A DNA stretch of 64,000 nt from Leishmania donovani (GCF_000227135.1 NC_018258.1:357391-421390), one strand, 5' to 3'. Positions 54,961 through 64,000 are shown, numbered from the stretch's first letter. The notes: a model not told the origin generated them from the sequence alone. Numbers and translations are program-made.

Positions 54961-55490
54961 ACCATTCAAGCGAAGAGTCACCACGCAGCGCACGCAAAAG
55001 GAGTGACGCGTCATCTCATCTAAGAGGCCAAAGACAACTACGGAGCCGCAAACGTGCATGCCACCGCCTCACCACCGCCACCCGCCTCCTGGCCACTCTT
55101 ACAAACCACTCACACCGCTCCGGCCGCGGCACAGCTTCCTGAAAGGGCACAACGAAAAGAGAAGCGCGCATGGCAAGGATACCGGGAAGGAAAAACAGGT
55201 GTTGGTGCATGTATCCGCTTTTTTGTGCTTGTTGTTGTGTGGGCCTGTAGGGTGCGGACTGCTCGAATTCGTCAGGAGGGAGCAGAGGACGCTGCATCCA
55301 GCTTCAACTGCTTTCCACCGTGTCCGCATGTGTCGGCTGCGAGTCCAGGGGAGACATGAACGACAGAGACAAGGAGAGAACGAGTTATGCGAAAGCCATG
55401 CCCCTACCCCCGCATGCGGCCAAGCAACCCGCACTCTTGTTCTCTATGTCAGATATGCACCGGAGAGCACAGCGGGGGCACTACTACGCT

Positions 55491-56645
55491 TTAAAGTTCA
55501 GTCGCATCCTCCTCGGGCTGCTCGGCAGGTTCCTCCTTAGCATCTGTCGCCTCCGGATCCGCGTGCTTGGCCGCAGCAGCGGCCTCCTTCTCCCCTGCAG
55601 GAGCGCTCAGCACTCCATCGACCTCAGCCGTGGCTTCCTCTACGATGTTCTTCTTGTCGGCGCACGCCTGATCCGCTGGCGCCTCCGCTGCCGCCGCAGA
55701 CTTCTCTGTCTGCGACTGTGCAGCGGCACCGTGCTCCGCGCTCTTAGCGTTAGTCGTAGCAGCAGCAGCAGCCGGGATCGCTTTCTTGGCAGGCTTTTGC
55801 TTCGGGGAACCTTTTGCCGCAGCGGCAGCCTCGGCTGTCGTAGCCGCTGCCGTCTTCCTCTTCGCAGACCCTTGCGAGCTGGCGGCCGGCTCCATGCAGT
55901 GAGACCTGCCGTTCTCGTCCTGCGTCTTTTTGGATACCCTCACAGTCTTCTTTGGGTTGGTCGCCTTGACAGTGCCCTGCCCCGCGGTCTGGGAATGTGG
56001 CGGCCGCCTGCCCTCAGCCCCTGCGGTGTTTCCGTTGCGGCGGCGCCGACGAGACGCCGTCTTGACGGCGCCGGCCCCACTGTCGCTCGCAGCCGCGACT
56101 GTTGCGTAGGACTCGTGTGCTTTCTGCAAGCGCGCGTGCTTGAGGTGCGGTCCCGGCACCCTCTTTTTTCCCCTCGCAGCCATGACTGTGTGGTCAGCCG
56201 CAGTGGTCTCCTGGGGAGACTGTGCCTCAGCAGCCTTCGCCTTCTCAGCGGCCAGCTGCATGACGGCCTTTGCCTCAGCTGCGCTGGCAGCCGCACCTGC
56301 ACCAGCTCCAGACCTCGAAACGCGACCGCGCGACGATGGATGCACCACCGTGCCCTCGTAGGGCACCGCGTGCGATTTGCCGCCGTTCGCAGAGCCAGCT
56401 GCGGCAGTCCTCCCGGCATCAGAGAAGTGCAGTCCGCCGGCGGATGGGCGGCTCAAAATCCGCGTGTGCGGCACTGAGACTGTGGACTGAATGGCGCGAT
56501 TGGGATGCGCCTTAGAAGCGAGCTCTGTAGCCGAGACGCTAAAGCCATCCTCACGGGCAGGCGGTCCCGCAGTCATGTTGATCCCATTCTGGCCAGCCGG
56601 GCTCACCTCAGCAGGTGTCTCAAACTCGTGAGCGACTGCGGACAT
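55491..56645 (-). CDS. Lys/Ala-rich low-complexity protein, 384 aa
   Basis: I take the ATG at 56643-56645 (MSAVAHEFETPAEVSPAGQN). The frame continues to 57209, but its upstream 188 codons are Cys/Leu/Ser/Phe-rich and contain runs like CACACVYVSLLVCP, as expected for a translated 5'UTR; composition changes sharply at this ATG. The protein has a short polar N-terminus, a Gly/Ser-rich part with SRGRVSRSGAGAGAAAS, basic clusters (ARGKKRVPGP, TASRRRRRNG, NPKKTVRVSKK, AKRKTAAATT, SPKQKPAKKAIP) and an acidic Ala/Glu C-terminus ending EEDATEL. It recalls histone H1-like or other intrinsically disordered nucleic-acid-binding proteins by composition only. No domain is recognised. Confidence 0.7.
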   Translation of the reverse strand: MSAVAHEFETPAEVSPAGQNGINMTAGPPAREDGFSVSATELASKAHPNRAIQSTVSVPHTRILSRPSAGGLHFSDAGRTAAAGSANGGKSHAVPYEGTVVHPSSRGRVSRSGAGAGAAASAAEAKAVMQLAAEKAKAAEAQSPQETTAADHTVMAARGKKRVPGPHLKHARLQKAHESYATVAAASDSGAGAVKTASRRRRRNGNTAGAEGRRPPHSQTAGQGTVKATNPKKTVRVSKKTQDENGRSHCMEPAASSQGSAKRKTAAATTAEAAAAAKGSPKQKPAKKAIPAAAAATTNAKSAEHGAAAQSQTEKSAAAAEAPADQACADKKNIVEEATAEVDGVLSAPAGEKEAAAAAKHADPEATDAKEEPAEQPEEDATEL

Positions 56646-57668
56646 GGTTCTCAGTTGCTGCTCTGGACTCGGTTGTCGCTTCACAGGAAGACGAAGTAAC
56701 AAGAGAAAGGAGCGCGCAGCAGCAGATGAGCAGTGTCGCTGGCACCTCGCAAGTGGTTGTGAGTGAAACGATAACAAAAAGTGTGTGCACCGACACACGC
56801 ACACGCAAGCATACACGTACGTGAAGCAATGCCTATACAAGAAAGGAGGAAGACAGAAGACAGCCGCAGCTCGGTGAGGGCACACAAGCAAGCTCACGTA
56901 CACACACGCGCACGCACACAAAACCAAAACGAACGCGAGCGCAAGCACGGCGGTACAGTGAGCAGTGTGATGTAAAATATATATATATATGTTTACGTGT
57001 ATAACGCAGGAGAAAATTGCGCTTCCTTGCAAGAGAAAGTGAGGAAGAATGGACACACACACAGACACAGACAAGCGGAGAGAACAGCACAGAGAATGCG
57101 GGATCACGGCGTTACTGAGGGAAGAATAGGCAGACAGACATGTGTGAAGCACTCCTGCGCTCGCTGGTGTGAGACCAAACAGTGACAGAAAGAGAGTGCG
57201 ACGGGGCACAGGAGAAGGCGATTCTGGAGGGGCACCATCCCATTCTCTAGCCTGTTATGGGCGATGTCACCAGAGGTATGGGCTGTCGCCACGTTCGGGC
57301 AAACTGACGTCCATACTCCGCCCTTACGGCATCACTGCTTACCTTTTCCATCGCGCATACGGAAGTGTAGGGCCCACCCTTCCTTATCCCTCATACCTCG
57401 CCCAGTGGCTGTGATGATGGAAACTACTGGTCGGGTTGGGACTGACTTGAACTCAGAGACAACGTCGTGAAACCACTTCACATCCTCCGCAACATCAGAG
57501 GGAGGGAAGAGAGCTACCACGCCCCGCACGCACACATATACCCGTACGCCGTGGCCAGAAGCCGCCCGACTGAAACAGCTGAGACACCCTACAAGAAAGC
57601 AAAAAAAAAGCAAAAAAAGATTCGCGACGGGATGTAAAGCGCTTTTCGTGAGCTTTTCCATTCCGCCG
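56646..57668. other. 5' flank of the Lys/Ala-rich gene and spacer
   Basis: Contains a CA repeat (about 56895-56920), a (TA)n run at 56977-56989 and purine-rich sequence. On the coding strand, pyrimidine-rich runs directly upstream of 56645 (CTCCTTTCTCTTGTTACTTC type) fit a splice-acceptor region. No gene seen. Confidence 0.5.
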
Positions 57669-58187
57669 TACAAGGTGAGCCAAACTCCACCCGGACTGCC
57701 ACAGCCCCCCATCGCCTGGTGCGGAGAAGCGCTCGTAGACACACGCCTTACAGCAGTGCGCCGACTCAGCCATCGGAGCACGGTCTCCGCTTCAAGCGCT
57801 GCCCACGACACACCTCACAGCCGCTCCCTCCTCAAGCCGGCAGTCACGCCTTGCACCTCTCTCTGGGTGAAACGCGGACGCCCCACACCAGCAGGGCAGC
57901 AGCGGCTGGGTAAAATACGCCCGAGTCAAGCTGGCACACCCTGCCCATCACATCGATGGCACAAGCGCGTCCACTGTCGCAGGTCCCTTCGACGCGACGC
58001 CAGCCAGGACCTCACTGCCGACGTCAGTAGCCGTGCATCGCTCTGACCTCTCCCTACGTAGGTAGGTGCGCCGCCCTGCCACCACCAGAAGTAGCTCAGC
58101 GCCTGGCAGGGGGATGGAGGGGAGGAGGGCTGCTTGGCTTCCGCCCACGTACAGAGTGGGGGGCAGGGAAATGGGGGCACTGAAGCC
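57669..58187 (-). repeat. SIDER2-like retroposon, copy 3 (core nearly identical to copy 1)
   Basis: The right half (about 57925-58187) differs from 26862-27128 by only a handful of bases. The left half is much more diverged apart from a block containing TGCGCCGACTCAGCCATCGG. Its edge lies 44 bases from the stop codon of the SET-domain gene, so it is in that gene's predicted 3'UTR, in the same orientation as the other copies. Confidence 0.7.
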
Positions 58188-58231
58188 CTTCGATAACAGC
58201 GCCACAAGGATCCACAGTCCCATGACAAGCG

Positions 58232-60451
58232 TCACGTAGCAAACATGGAAGGCCACCAGCGCCTCAGAGCCCACATCACGCCTTCCTTCGACAGAGATGA
58301 TGGAGAGGAGCCGCTTTTAGGCGCAGGTCGAAGATTTCCATCGACGTTGTTCGCTTGAAGAAGCGTCGCCACATCGTCCTCACGTCGCGACAGCGGCAGG
58401 AAGCCGTAGCGGTAAAGAGTATAGGCAACGCTGTAGCACTTGACGTAGGAGACGGTGAGCTCCTCATCCTCCTCGATGTCGTCCGTGGCGCGCACCACCA
58501 CCTGGTAAGATGGAGATGCACTGTTGGGCTTACCGCTCGCCAAGTCACCGCGATGAGGACTTGTGCCGACTTCTGTGGTGCTACCACTGCGTCCCCCCGT
58601 CCTCTCTACTCTCTCCACGGTGAACGACACATTCGGGACGCCGCCGGGAGGATGACTCACCATGTCCAACAGCGGCACAATGGTGGGTATTGCCGTGGGG
58701 TCCACTTCATTCACGTGTAGCCGGTCCTCGTCGATGGCACGCAAGACGTGTTGGTAGAAGGCGTATTTGCCCTTCATCACAGCTCTTCCAAACGCGTCCA
58801 GCACCTCGCCCTCGATGCTCTCTTCTTGCACACGCTCGAAGGCGGCCCTGTCGACGCGGAGATGCGGTAGTGTCTTTTGGCGAGATAAGAGGACACGAAG
58901 GGCCCACGCCATGTCTTCCAGCGACGGCGGCGGCTTCCATGCCATCCGAGCCGCAGAGGCGTCGGCACCTGACACTTTCGCGTCGGCGGGCACCACAGTC
59001 ATGTTACCGACGTCTTGATAACGTCTGCCCTCTGTGTCGACGGTGACAGAGGCTGCGCTGTCCTCCCCATCAATGCGCAGAATCGGCACCGATGAGGCAA
59101 GCGCATCGGTAGTATCGGCTCTATCCCCCGCCGCACCTGCAACGTCCGCACCCGGTCCTCGCCCTGTTGCTGATTCGTACGCCGCCCACCAGACCGCGTG
59201 AAGCTTCCGCATGTAATGCCGAAACCTCTTCACGTGCTCGTCGTACTCCATGTGGGTCGTCGGCTCCAGCACGCCAAGGTGCAACTCCTTGATGGTCTCG
59301 TCTTCAAAGAGCTCCGCGGAGTCCAGCAGCCGCAGATACGGGTAAAGCGGACTTGCCGCGCCGTCTGCCTTCTCACACGCAAGCAGCAGCGCTGCGCAGA
59401 CCTGATCGAGGAAGAGGGGATGCGGAATCGGATCGAAGGAAGATTGCCGCACGGAGAGGACCTGCTTGACCGTGTCGTACGACGGTAGTCCGACTCGCTG
59501 CTGGGCAGCTGTGGAGTACTTCGCCAGCGTCTCACTGTTTAAGCAAAGCCACGCTGTGCAGCTTGGGGCGTCGCTTGGGGTGGCCGACAAGAGGGGGATC
59601 GTGAGCACCACATCCCCTCGCTTGAAGGCCTTCTTTGCGTACACGCCGCGTGCCGTGGCGAGGCGCAGGTCCAGCAGCACGTTTCTCTCCAGCTGCTCTC
59701 TCAGAACCGAGTTCGCGGGCAGGACACTTTCGTGCAGCCAACGCACAAACTGCGCGGTGACATCTTCGCCCAGCACACCCCGCGCGTCCAGCGAGATCCA
59801 CGACTCCTCCGTCAGCCGCACCTTGCCCAACGCCGGGGAGGTCAGGCTCGAGGCCCACATCGGCAACTTTGGCTTCGGTGTGTTATTCGGCACCTCGTGG
59901 CCGTAAACGTCGCGACTAGAACGCTGACTGGGATCGCTGACAAACGAAAACTTGCCCGTGCGCTTTTCTGCGAGCGCGCGCTGTGGGAGGGGCGGAAGGT
60001 CGGCCCCGGGGTGCACCGCAGGTAGCATCACCGAGGCTCTGGGGCATCGCTCATTCACCGCCTCCCCTGGCCTCAAGTGCTCGTCATCAGTAAAGGCTGT
60101 GCGAGAAGAACGTCGGCGATGCTGCCGCAGCTGAGATCTGCGTTGCGACCCTTCAGCATTGGGGCCGGGGCGTTGACCCCTCGCCTGGAATGAAAGGTGG
60201 TCGTGTGTTGAACGAATAGCCTGCGCACGATCCGCCGCCCCCTCACCAGGAGCAGACGCAGCGCGGACACTCCAGTTTGTCGCACGAGGAGAAGTGGGAG
60301 AGGCCGCGCCGGCGTCCGGCAGGGTTTCGCTTACAACTTCGCGGCCTTGCACTCCGGGCACAGCGGTGGGCCGACTCTCGTCAGCGCGACGGCGCAGAGC
60401 AAGAGACACTCCGCGAACACTCACTGCCGCCGGCCGAGATAATGGCCGCAT
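58232..60451 (-). CDS. SET-domain lysine methyltransferase, SETD3/Rubisco-LSMT type, 739 aa
   Basis: ATG at 60449-60451 (MRPLSRPAAVSVRGVSLALR); a longer frame uses TTG. The basic N-terminus could be a mitochondrial signal. Residues about 20-200 are disordered and Arg/Ser/Pro-rich. The SET domain starts at about 264 (LATARGVYAKKAFKRGDVVL). It is split by a large helical insert, as usual in this class, and resumes at about 590 (IVPLLDMVSHPPGGVPNVSF), then DIEEDEELTVSYV (658-670) with the catalytic-type Tyr669. The post-SET segment YRYGFLPLS (680-688) is typical of SETD3, SETD6 and LSMT. These enzymes transfer methyl from S-adenosylmethionine to lysine or histidine of non-histone proteins. One oddity: the usual Asn-His of the cofactor site is Ser-His here (599-600). 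Substrate unknown. Confidence 0.87.
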   Translation of the reverse strand: MRPLSRPAAVSVRGVSLALRRRADESRPTAVPGVQGREVVSETLPDAGAASPTSPRATNWSVRAASAPGEGAADRAQAIRSTHDHLSFQARGQRPGPNAEGSQRRSQLRQHRRRSSRTAFTDDEHLRPGEAVNERCPRASVMLPAVHPGADLPPLPQRALAEKRTGKFSFVSDPSQRSSRDVYGHEVPNNTPKPKLPMWASSLTSPALGKVRLTEESWISLDARGVLGEDVTAQFVRWLHESVLPANSVLREQLERNVLLDLRLATARGVYAKKAFKRGDVVLTIPLLSATPSDAPSCTAWLCLNSETLAKYSTAAQQRVGLPSYDTVKQVLSVRQSSFDPIPHPLFLDQVCAALLLACEKADGAASPLYPYLRLLDSAELFEDETIKELHLGVLEPTTHMEYDEHVKRFRHYMRKLHAVWWAAYESATGRGPGADVAGAAGDRADTTDALASSVPILRIDGEDSAASVTVDTEGRRYQDVGNMTVVPADAKVSGADASAARMAWKPPPSLEDMAWALRVLLSRQKTLPHLRVDRAAFERVQEESIEGEVLDAFGRAVMKGKYAFYQHVLRAIDEDRLHVNEVDPTAIPTIVPLLDMVSHPPGGVPNVSFTVERVERTGGRSGSTTEVGTSPHRGDLASGKPNSASPSYQVVVRATDDIEEDEELTVSYVKCYSVAYTLYRYGFLPLSRREDDVATLLQANNVDGNLRPAPKSGSSPSSLSKEGVMWALRRWWPSMFAT

Positions 60452-61733
60452 TACCGCGAGCGAAGGCTCGCAGCACAACGACTAGCGCTAACCAGATGGC
60501 AAAACAAAAAAAAATGAAGAGAGTCGAGGGGATGCATGGGCATGCAACCGGCGTTTCAGCGGAGCTAAAGACACACGACTTCCGACGCGCTGCTCCGCAG
60601 CAACGGATGCTTTCGCGAAAACGCATCGAGCTCGTCGCTGTCAACCTCGACCTCTGCCCTGATGAAGGGGAAGCGGGCTACGTCAGCGCGTGGCACCAAG
60701 GGTTCCGTGCACCACTCTGTGGGGGACGCCAAGCGGCCTGCAGCCTGGCCCTGGGTGCTGGCTGCGGACTGTTGGTGTGGGCGGGGCAGAGGGCTGCGCT
60801 GGCGCTGCGCCGGAGACACTGGCGGGCGTGGCGGCACACGCGGGCAGGCCATCCAGGCGCGCCTCCCTCCCTCCCTCAGGCAGCAGTGCCGTGGTGGAAC
60901 GGGCTCATGGGCGCTGCCCCGGCTGGTGCGACGCGTGCAGCCCACGCAGGTGCGTGTGGCGCCGGTGGCGCAGCGCGCATCCGGGGGAAGAGCGAGAGGA
61001 GCCCCGCTAGGCGCGTGGCCCGGCTCGATGGCGGGACGCCTCGTCCTGAATCTCCAGGGCTGAGCCGTATGCATGCGAAGGTAGGTGAGCTGTGGCTGTA
61101 TATGTTTATTGGCGTTTTAGAGGCGCAATGGAGGCGTTGAAAAATGCGAAAAAAGGCTAGTCTCAGCCACGTCTAGCGAGGAGCACATTGCAAGGCGACA
61201 TGATTACTGGATACGCACGTGCTGCTCAAGTGCCCGTGATGAGAGTTTAGCTAACTCCTTTGCCACCTTAGGTTTTTTCCTTGTGCGTTCTGCTCGTTGT
61301 CACCTAGCGCTCAAGCGAGGAACTCCGAGTAGAAGTGTTTATCCACGTTTGCTGAGGGCCCTGGATGTCGCTCACGGCAGTGAGGTGCTCCTCGTCACGA
61401 ATGGAAGGGCGCAGCGCTTCAAAGGGAATGCACAGGAAGGTGGAGCACTCTATAGCGCTTGTTGTGGTGCTCCGGCGCGTACTTTTGAGTCTGCTGCACC
61501 ATGCATGCCGCAGCGTGTCCTCCCTTCACTATCCAAGTTCTGGGGCTGCACCGAGTGCCTCACGCCTTGGTGGGAAAGCGTGACGGGCACAGGCGAGGAG
61601 GAGCCGCTCGCAGCGGGAGCTCGTACTGCTACATCGGTCACAGACGTCAGAGACGCCAGCATGCTAACCGTCTGACGAGCTGTCGATGTCGCTCACCAGC
61701 TCCTCGGCCCATCCCCGTACCCGCAGCACCTGC
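60452..61733. other. Intergenic region
   Basis: Between the biotin-ligase and SET genes. It contains the dispersed repeat at 60688-60912. A 287-codon plus-strand frame (60277-61140) overlaps the SET gene and the repeat, has no domain, and is rejected. The stretch after 61070 shows no structure. Confidence 0.5.
60688..60912 (+). repeat. Dispersed repeat, inverted partner of 33252-33468
   Basis: Matches the reverse complement of 33252-33468 across about 220 bases, including GTGCTGGCTGCGGACTGTTG and GCACACGCGGGCAGGCCATC. A short GCTGGCGCTGCGCCG segment is present only here. Lies upstream of the SET-domain gene. Confidence 0.7.
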
Positions 61734-62525
61734 TCAAAACAGGTATTCCGCGGACAAGTCCTCTAATGCTCCGTCGGTGTGGCGAACCTTCAAATGGCCC
61801 CAGCTGTTCAGCGAAACCGCCGTCAGCTCCTCCGGATCGCGGCCGTCCGGCAGCCGCTTGTACAGCTTCAGGGACTTATCCATCACCTTGTCGAAACTCT
61901 CAATCACCGACTCGCGCGTCCACTCTGGCGAGGTGCAGATGTCGAAGAAGTGGCACCAGATCGCGTTCGCGAGGTCCCGCGGAGTGCACGACTTGACGCC
62001 GAAATCCTCCGCAATGGCGTTGATCATCGTTGCCTCTCGGCCAGCGTCCGTCATCTGCGGTGCCACGGCGATGTTCATACCAATGCCAATGATAAAGTAG
62101 TCCCCATCGTTCTCGATTAGGGTGCCGCCGATCTTCTTGTGATTGTAGATGATGTCGTTCGGCCACTTGGTCGACACGGCCTTGGCCGCATCCGCAGCAA
62201 CCGAAGCCTTGGCCGACACCCTATCCAGATGAAGCACCTCCAGCACGGCGCGGCGGCACGCAAGACCGCAGATGAGCGGCAACACGGGCACTAGCTCCTC
62301 CTTGAGGCATGGTGGTTGGCCCAGCTGAGGTACACCAAAAGTCATGTAGAGGTTCCCCTTCGGCGACGTCCACGTGCGACCGCCTGTGCCACGACCGGCT
62401 GTCTGCTCGGCCGCGACGACAGCAAACGCCTTCCCACCAGCGGTCGCCCTCATCGTGCGGGCAACATCCATCGTGGAGGTGACCTCCTCGAGAAAATGAA
62501 TGTTGGGTGGAAAGTGCGCGGGCAT
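61734..62525 (-). CDS. Biotin-protein ligase (biotin-[acetyl-CoA-carboxylase] ligase), 263 aa
   Basis: ATG at 62523-62525 (MPAHFPPNIHFLEEVTSTMD); extension to 62543 requires GTG. Class I-type biotin-ligase motifs are in order: the TSTMD segment at 16-20; the biotinyl-AMP loop GRGTGGRTWTSPKGN at 44-58 (family GRGRxGRxW, with Thr at the fourth position); KWPND at 120-124; KKIGGTLIE at 130-138; IIGIGMN at 145-151; and a small C-terminal domain (about 210-263). The enzyme activates biotin with ATP and attaches it to the carrier lysine of biotin-dependent carboxylases such as acetyl-CoA carboxylase. There is no N-terminal DNA-binding domain, so it is an enzyme only, not a BirA-type repressor. Length is near the minimum for the family. 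A cytosolic location is likely, since no presequence is evident. Confidence 0.95.
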   Translation of the reverse strand: MPAHFPPNIHFLEEVTSTMDVARTMRATAGGKAFAVVAAEQTAGRGTGGRTWTSPKGNLYMTFGVPQLGQPPCLKEELVPVLPLICGLACRRAVLEVLHLDRVSAKASVAADAAKAVSTKWPNDIIYNHKKIGGTLIENDGDYFIIGIGMNIAVAPQMTDAGREATMINAIAEDFGVKSCTPRDLANAIWCHFFDICTSPEWTRESVIESFDKVMDKSLKLYKRLPDGRDPEELTAVSLNSWGHLKVRHTDGALEDLSAEYLF

Positions 62526-63638
62526 GGTCGCAGGTGGTGCCACTTGTATGTCTTTGTTCTCCTTGCTGCCGATAGGGTGCCGCTCTCGTGCGTTTTTGCT
62601 TTTGTTTTTTCGTCACTTTTCGTGCTAGCAAGCGCTCTCGACGTGCGATAATAGACTCGCGTGTGAATGGGACGGAGATACGAGACGATTGATGTGTACA
62701 AGCCTACCGTGCGAAGCGGTCAAGACAGGGCTGTGAGGAGACATAAATGCAACCATTCTCCAGAGTGGAGCGAGCGAGAGAGAGAGAAGGAAAACAAGTG
62801 GTGAAGGCAGTTGCTCGCGTATTAAGAGAGGGCAACGTGTGTGTAGAAGAAGAGATGATGGAGCGTGTAGTCCAAGATGGTATCCATCTCGAGTGCATGT
62901 AGCGCCGTGTAAGGTTTGGTTGGCGATCAACTGTATAAGGGAGTACACAACAGCAAAGCAGCGTATGCTTCTTTTCCTGCTACGACTCCCCAATGGTGGT
63001 GGTAGTGGTGGTGGTGTGCTGCTGAGGCGGTGGCTGCTGCGGAGGGCGTGAGCCGATGAGTGAGGGAGCCCCGTCTCGAATACCGCGGCGGCTAATCACG
63101 CTTCGCTGTTGCTGCTGCCGCTGCCCTTCTTCTTTCTATACACTTACTCTCATCACAGTCCCACACACATCCACAGCAGACCTACGCAGGAGACATGCAC
63201 TACGCATACGCAGAGGCTGTGCCGCGAGCAATTAGAACATAAGAGAAACCAGACGAAACCAAAGCACGTCATTAACGCTCTGAGTGCATTTCTAGAGGAC
63301 ATTCGGCGAGGTGATCACGTCGGAGAGGGGGGTGAGCAAGTAGACCAACGGCATCACCTCTTGCACTGAGCTTACCCTCGACCAAGCGCACGCACTACCT
63401 CTGCGTTCACCACACACAGCACAGATCTGCTGCCGCCCTGGCACCTGCTTTAGAGCCGACGCTGCAGGCGAGCGGAAGAAAGAAAGACAGAAAGAGGCCC
63501 CTGATCAACATGACATGTAAAGCAGTGTGCGCACCCATGTCAGGCGAAAACGCGCCTCACGTCTTGCAGCACCGCCACCAACTCAAATGCCGGAAGACTC
63601 GACCCCCCGGACCCCTACCACGACGGCATGCATACAGG
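62526..63638. other. Intergenic region
   Basis: Between the nucleoporin and biotin-ligase genes. Apart from the splice-acceptor candidate at 62726-62798, it holds a GGT/GTG simple-sequence stretch at 62994-63021. No gene is supported. Confidence 0.5.
62726..62798 (-). promoter_or_regulatory. Predicted polypyrimidine tract and spliced-leader acceptor for the biotin-ligase gene
   Basis: On the coding strand TTTTCCTTCTCTCTCTCTCG and CTCGCTCCACTCTGGAG are followed by a second AG in CCTCACAG. This would give a 5' leader of about 200-240 bases. Pattern-based; which AG is used cannot be told. Confidence 0.45.
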
Positions 63639-64000
63639 TCAATAGCGTCTGGGTGCCTTCTTGCGAGAGCTGCTCGAGCCTAGAATGCTTGTCCCCTGTG
63701 ACGACCCACCCATCGCCCCCATCGTAGCAGCACCGCCACCACCACCGCCAAATGCCGGAGAGGTCCCGAGCGGTTGCGAGAAGGCTGGCGGAGCAGCTCC
63801 AAAGACGCTGCGAGAAGGTCCATTTCCACCTGCCGGGCTGCTGCCAAACACGGGTACCGGCCCTCCTGCAGGCACCGCTCCAAATGCCCCAGCAGCAACG
63901 GCAGCAGGGCCGCCGCCGCCGGAGCCAAAGAGGGAGTTGCCGGCGTTGTTGTTGCTCGCTTTCGACCCGAATGCCGCAGACGCAGCGCTGCCATTCACCG
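63639..64000 (-). CDS. FG-repeat nucleoporin, C-terminal part (start beyond right edge)
   Basis: The frame is open to the right edge and ends at TGA (63639-63641). The visible ~119 residues hold six Phe-Gly repeats (AFGS, SLFGS, GAFGA, VFGSS, SVFGA, AFGGG) spaced by Gly, Ala, Ser, Pro and Asn, then a Ser-rich segment and a basic end RKKAPRRY. FG repeats of this cohesive, uncharged type line the nuclear pore channel and bind transport receptors. The true start lies outside the window; an apparent start near the edge is only an internal GTG. Which trypanosomatid nucleoporin this is cannot be decided from the tail alone. Confidence 0.82.
   Translation of the reverse strand, partial: VNGSAASAAFGSKASNNNAGNSLFGSGGGGPAAVAAGAFGAVPAGGPVPVFGSSPAGGNGPSRSVFGAAPPAFSQPLGTSPAFGGGGGGAATMGAMGGSSQGTSILGSSSSRKKAPRRY

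Larger units (their letters stand above)
52505..55490. other. Intergenic region with microsatellites
   Basis: No gene is supported in 3.0 kb. Contains a (TG)n tract at 54320-54366, AT-rich (TA)n/(GATA) tracts at 54825-54850 and 54930-54960, and purine-rich runs. Frames on the minus strand (53086-54068) are Ser/Arg/Leu/His-rich without domains. It should include the 5' flank of the 772-residue gene and the 3'UTR of the gene at 55491. Confidence 0.5.

Noticed and set aside
56646..57209. 188-codon N-terminal extension of the Lys/Ala-rich protein
   Set aside because: Cys/Leu/Ser/Phe-rich with CA-repeat-derived residues. Composition switches abruptly at the ATG at 56645, so this is 5'UTR.
60277..61140. 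287-codon plus-strand frame
   Set aside because: Runs antisense into the SET gene and through a dispersed repeat; Arg/Ala/Gly-rich without a domain.

Overview
The window looks like nuclear DNA of a trypanosomatid, most likely Leishmania or a close relative. It is GC-rich. All fourteen genes I accept lie on the minus strand, none shows an intron, and they are separated by long untranslated gaps. On the plus strand the gaps are purine-rich, so on the coding strand they carry the polypyrimidine tracts used for trans-splicing. Three related ~0.55-kb repeats resemble SIDER2 retroposons. I cannot fix the species or chromosome from the sequence alone.

Layout in window coordinates, with transcription running right to left. 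The left edge (1-1720) holds most of a large unrecognised protein with an N-myristoylation-type start. A decayed, 5'-truncated copy of the same gene lies at about 3430-4530. A 79-residue membrane protein is at 7378-7617. From 8198 to 21138 there are four neighbouring genes of one family: the 893-, 770-, 419- and 1121-residue proteins. They share PDZ-like 'Trp-Gly-Leu ... Asn-Gly' modules, and several also carry AT-hook or Lys/Ala-rich DNA-binding-type segments. This cluster is the best candidate here for an undescribed system. Next come a DEAD-box helicase relative whose catalytic motifs have decayed (22001-24256) and a 951-residue protein of unknown function (28498-31353).

The middle of the window is dominated by two paralogous single-RRM proteins (39520-42228 and 50186-52504), embedded in about 8 kb of non-coding DNA on each side of the first one. 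The right part has a Lys/Ala-rich basic protein (55491-56645), a SET-domain lysine methyltransferase of the SETD3/Rubisco-LSMT type (58232-60451), a biotin-protein ligase (61734-62525), and the C-terminal end of an FG-repeat nucleoporin running off the right edge (63639-64000).

The genes would be read as part of one polycistronic transcript. Individual expression would then be set after transcription, through 3'UTR content such as the SIDER2-like repeats and the simple-sequence tracts, rather than by promoters. Most long ORFs outside the listed genes are antisense shadows or low-complexity translations of UTR. Start codons were set at the first ATG of each frame; several longer open frames would need GTG or TTG starts, which I do not accept for a eukaryote.
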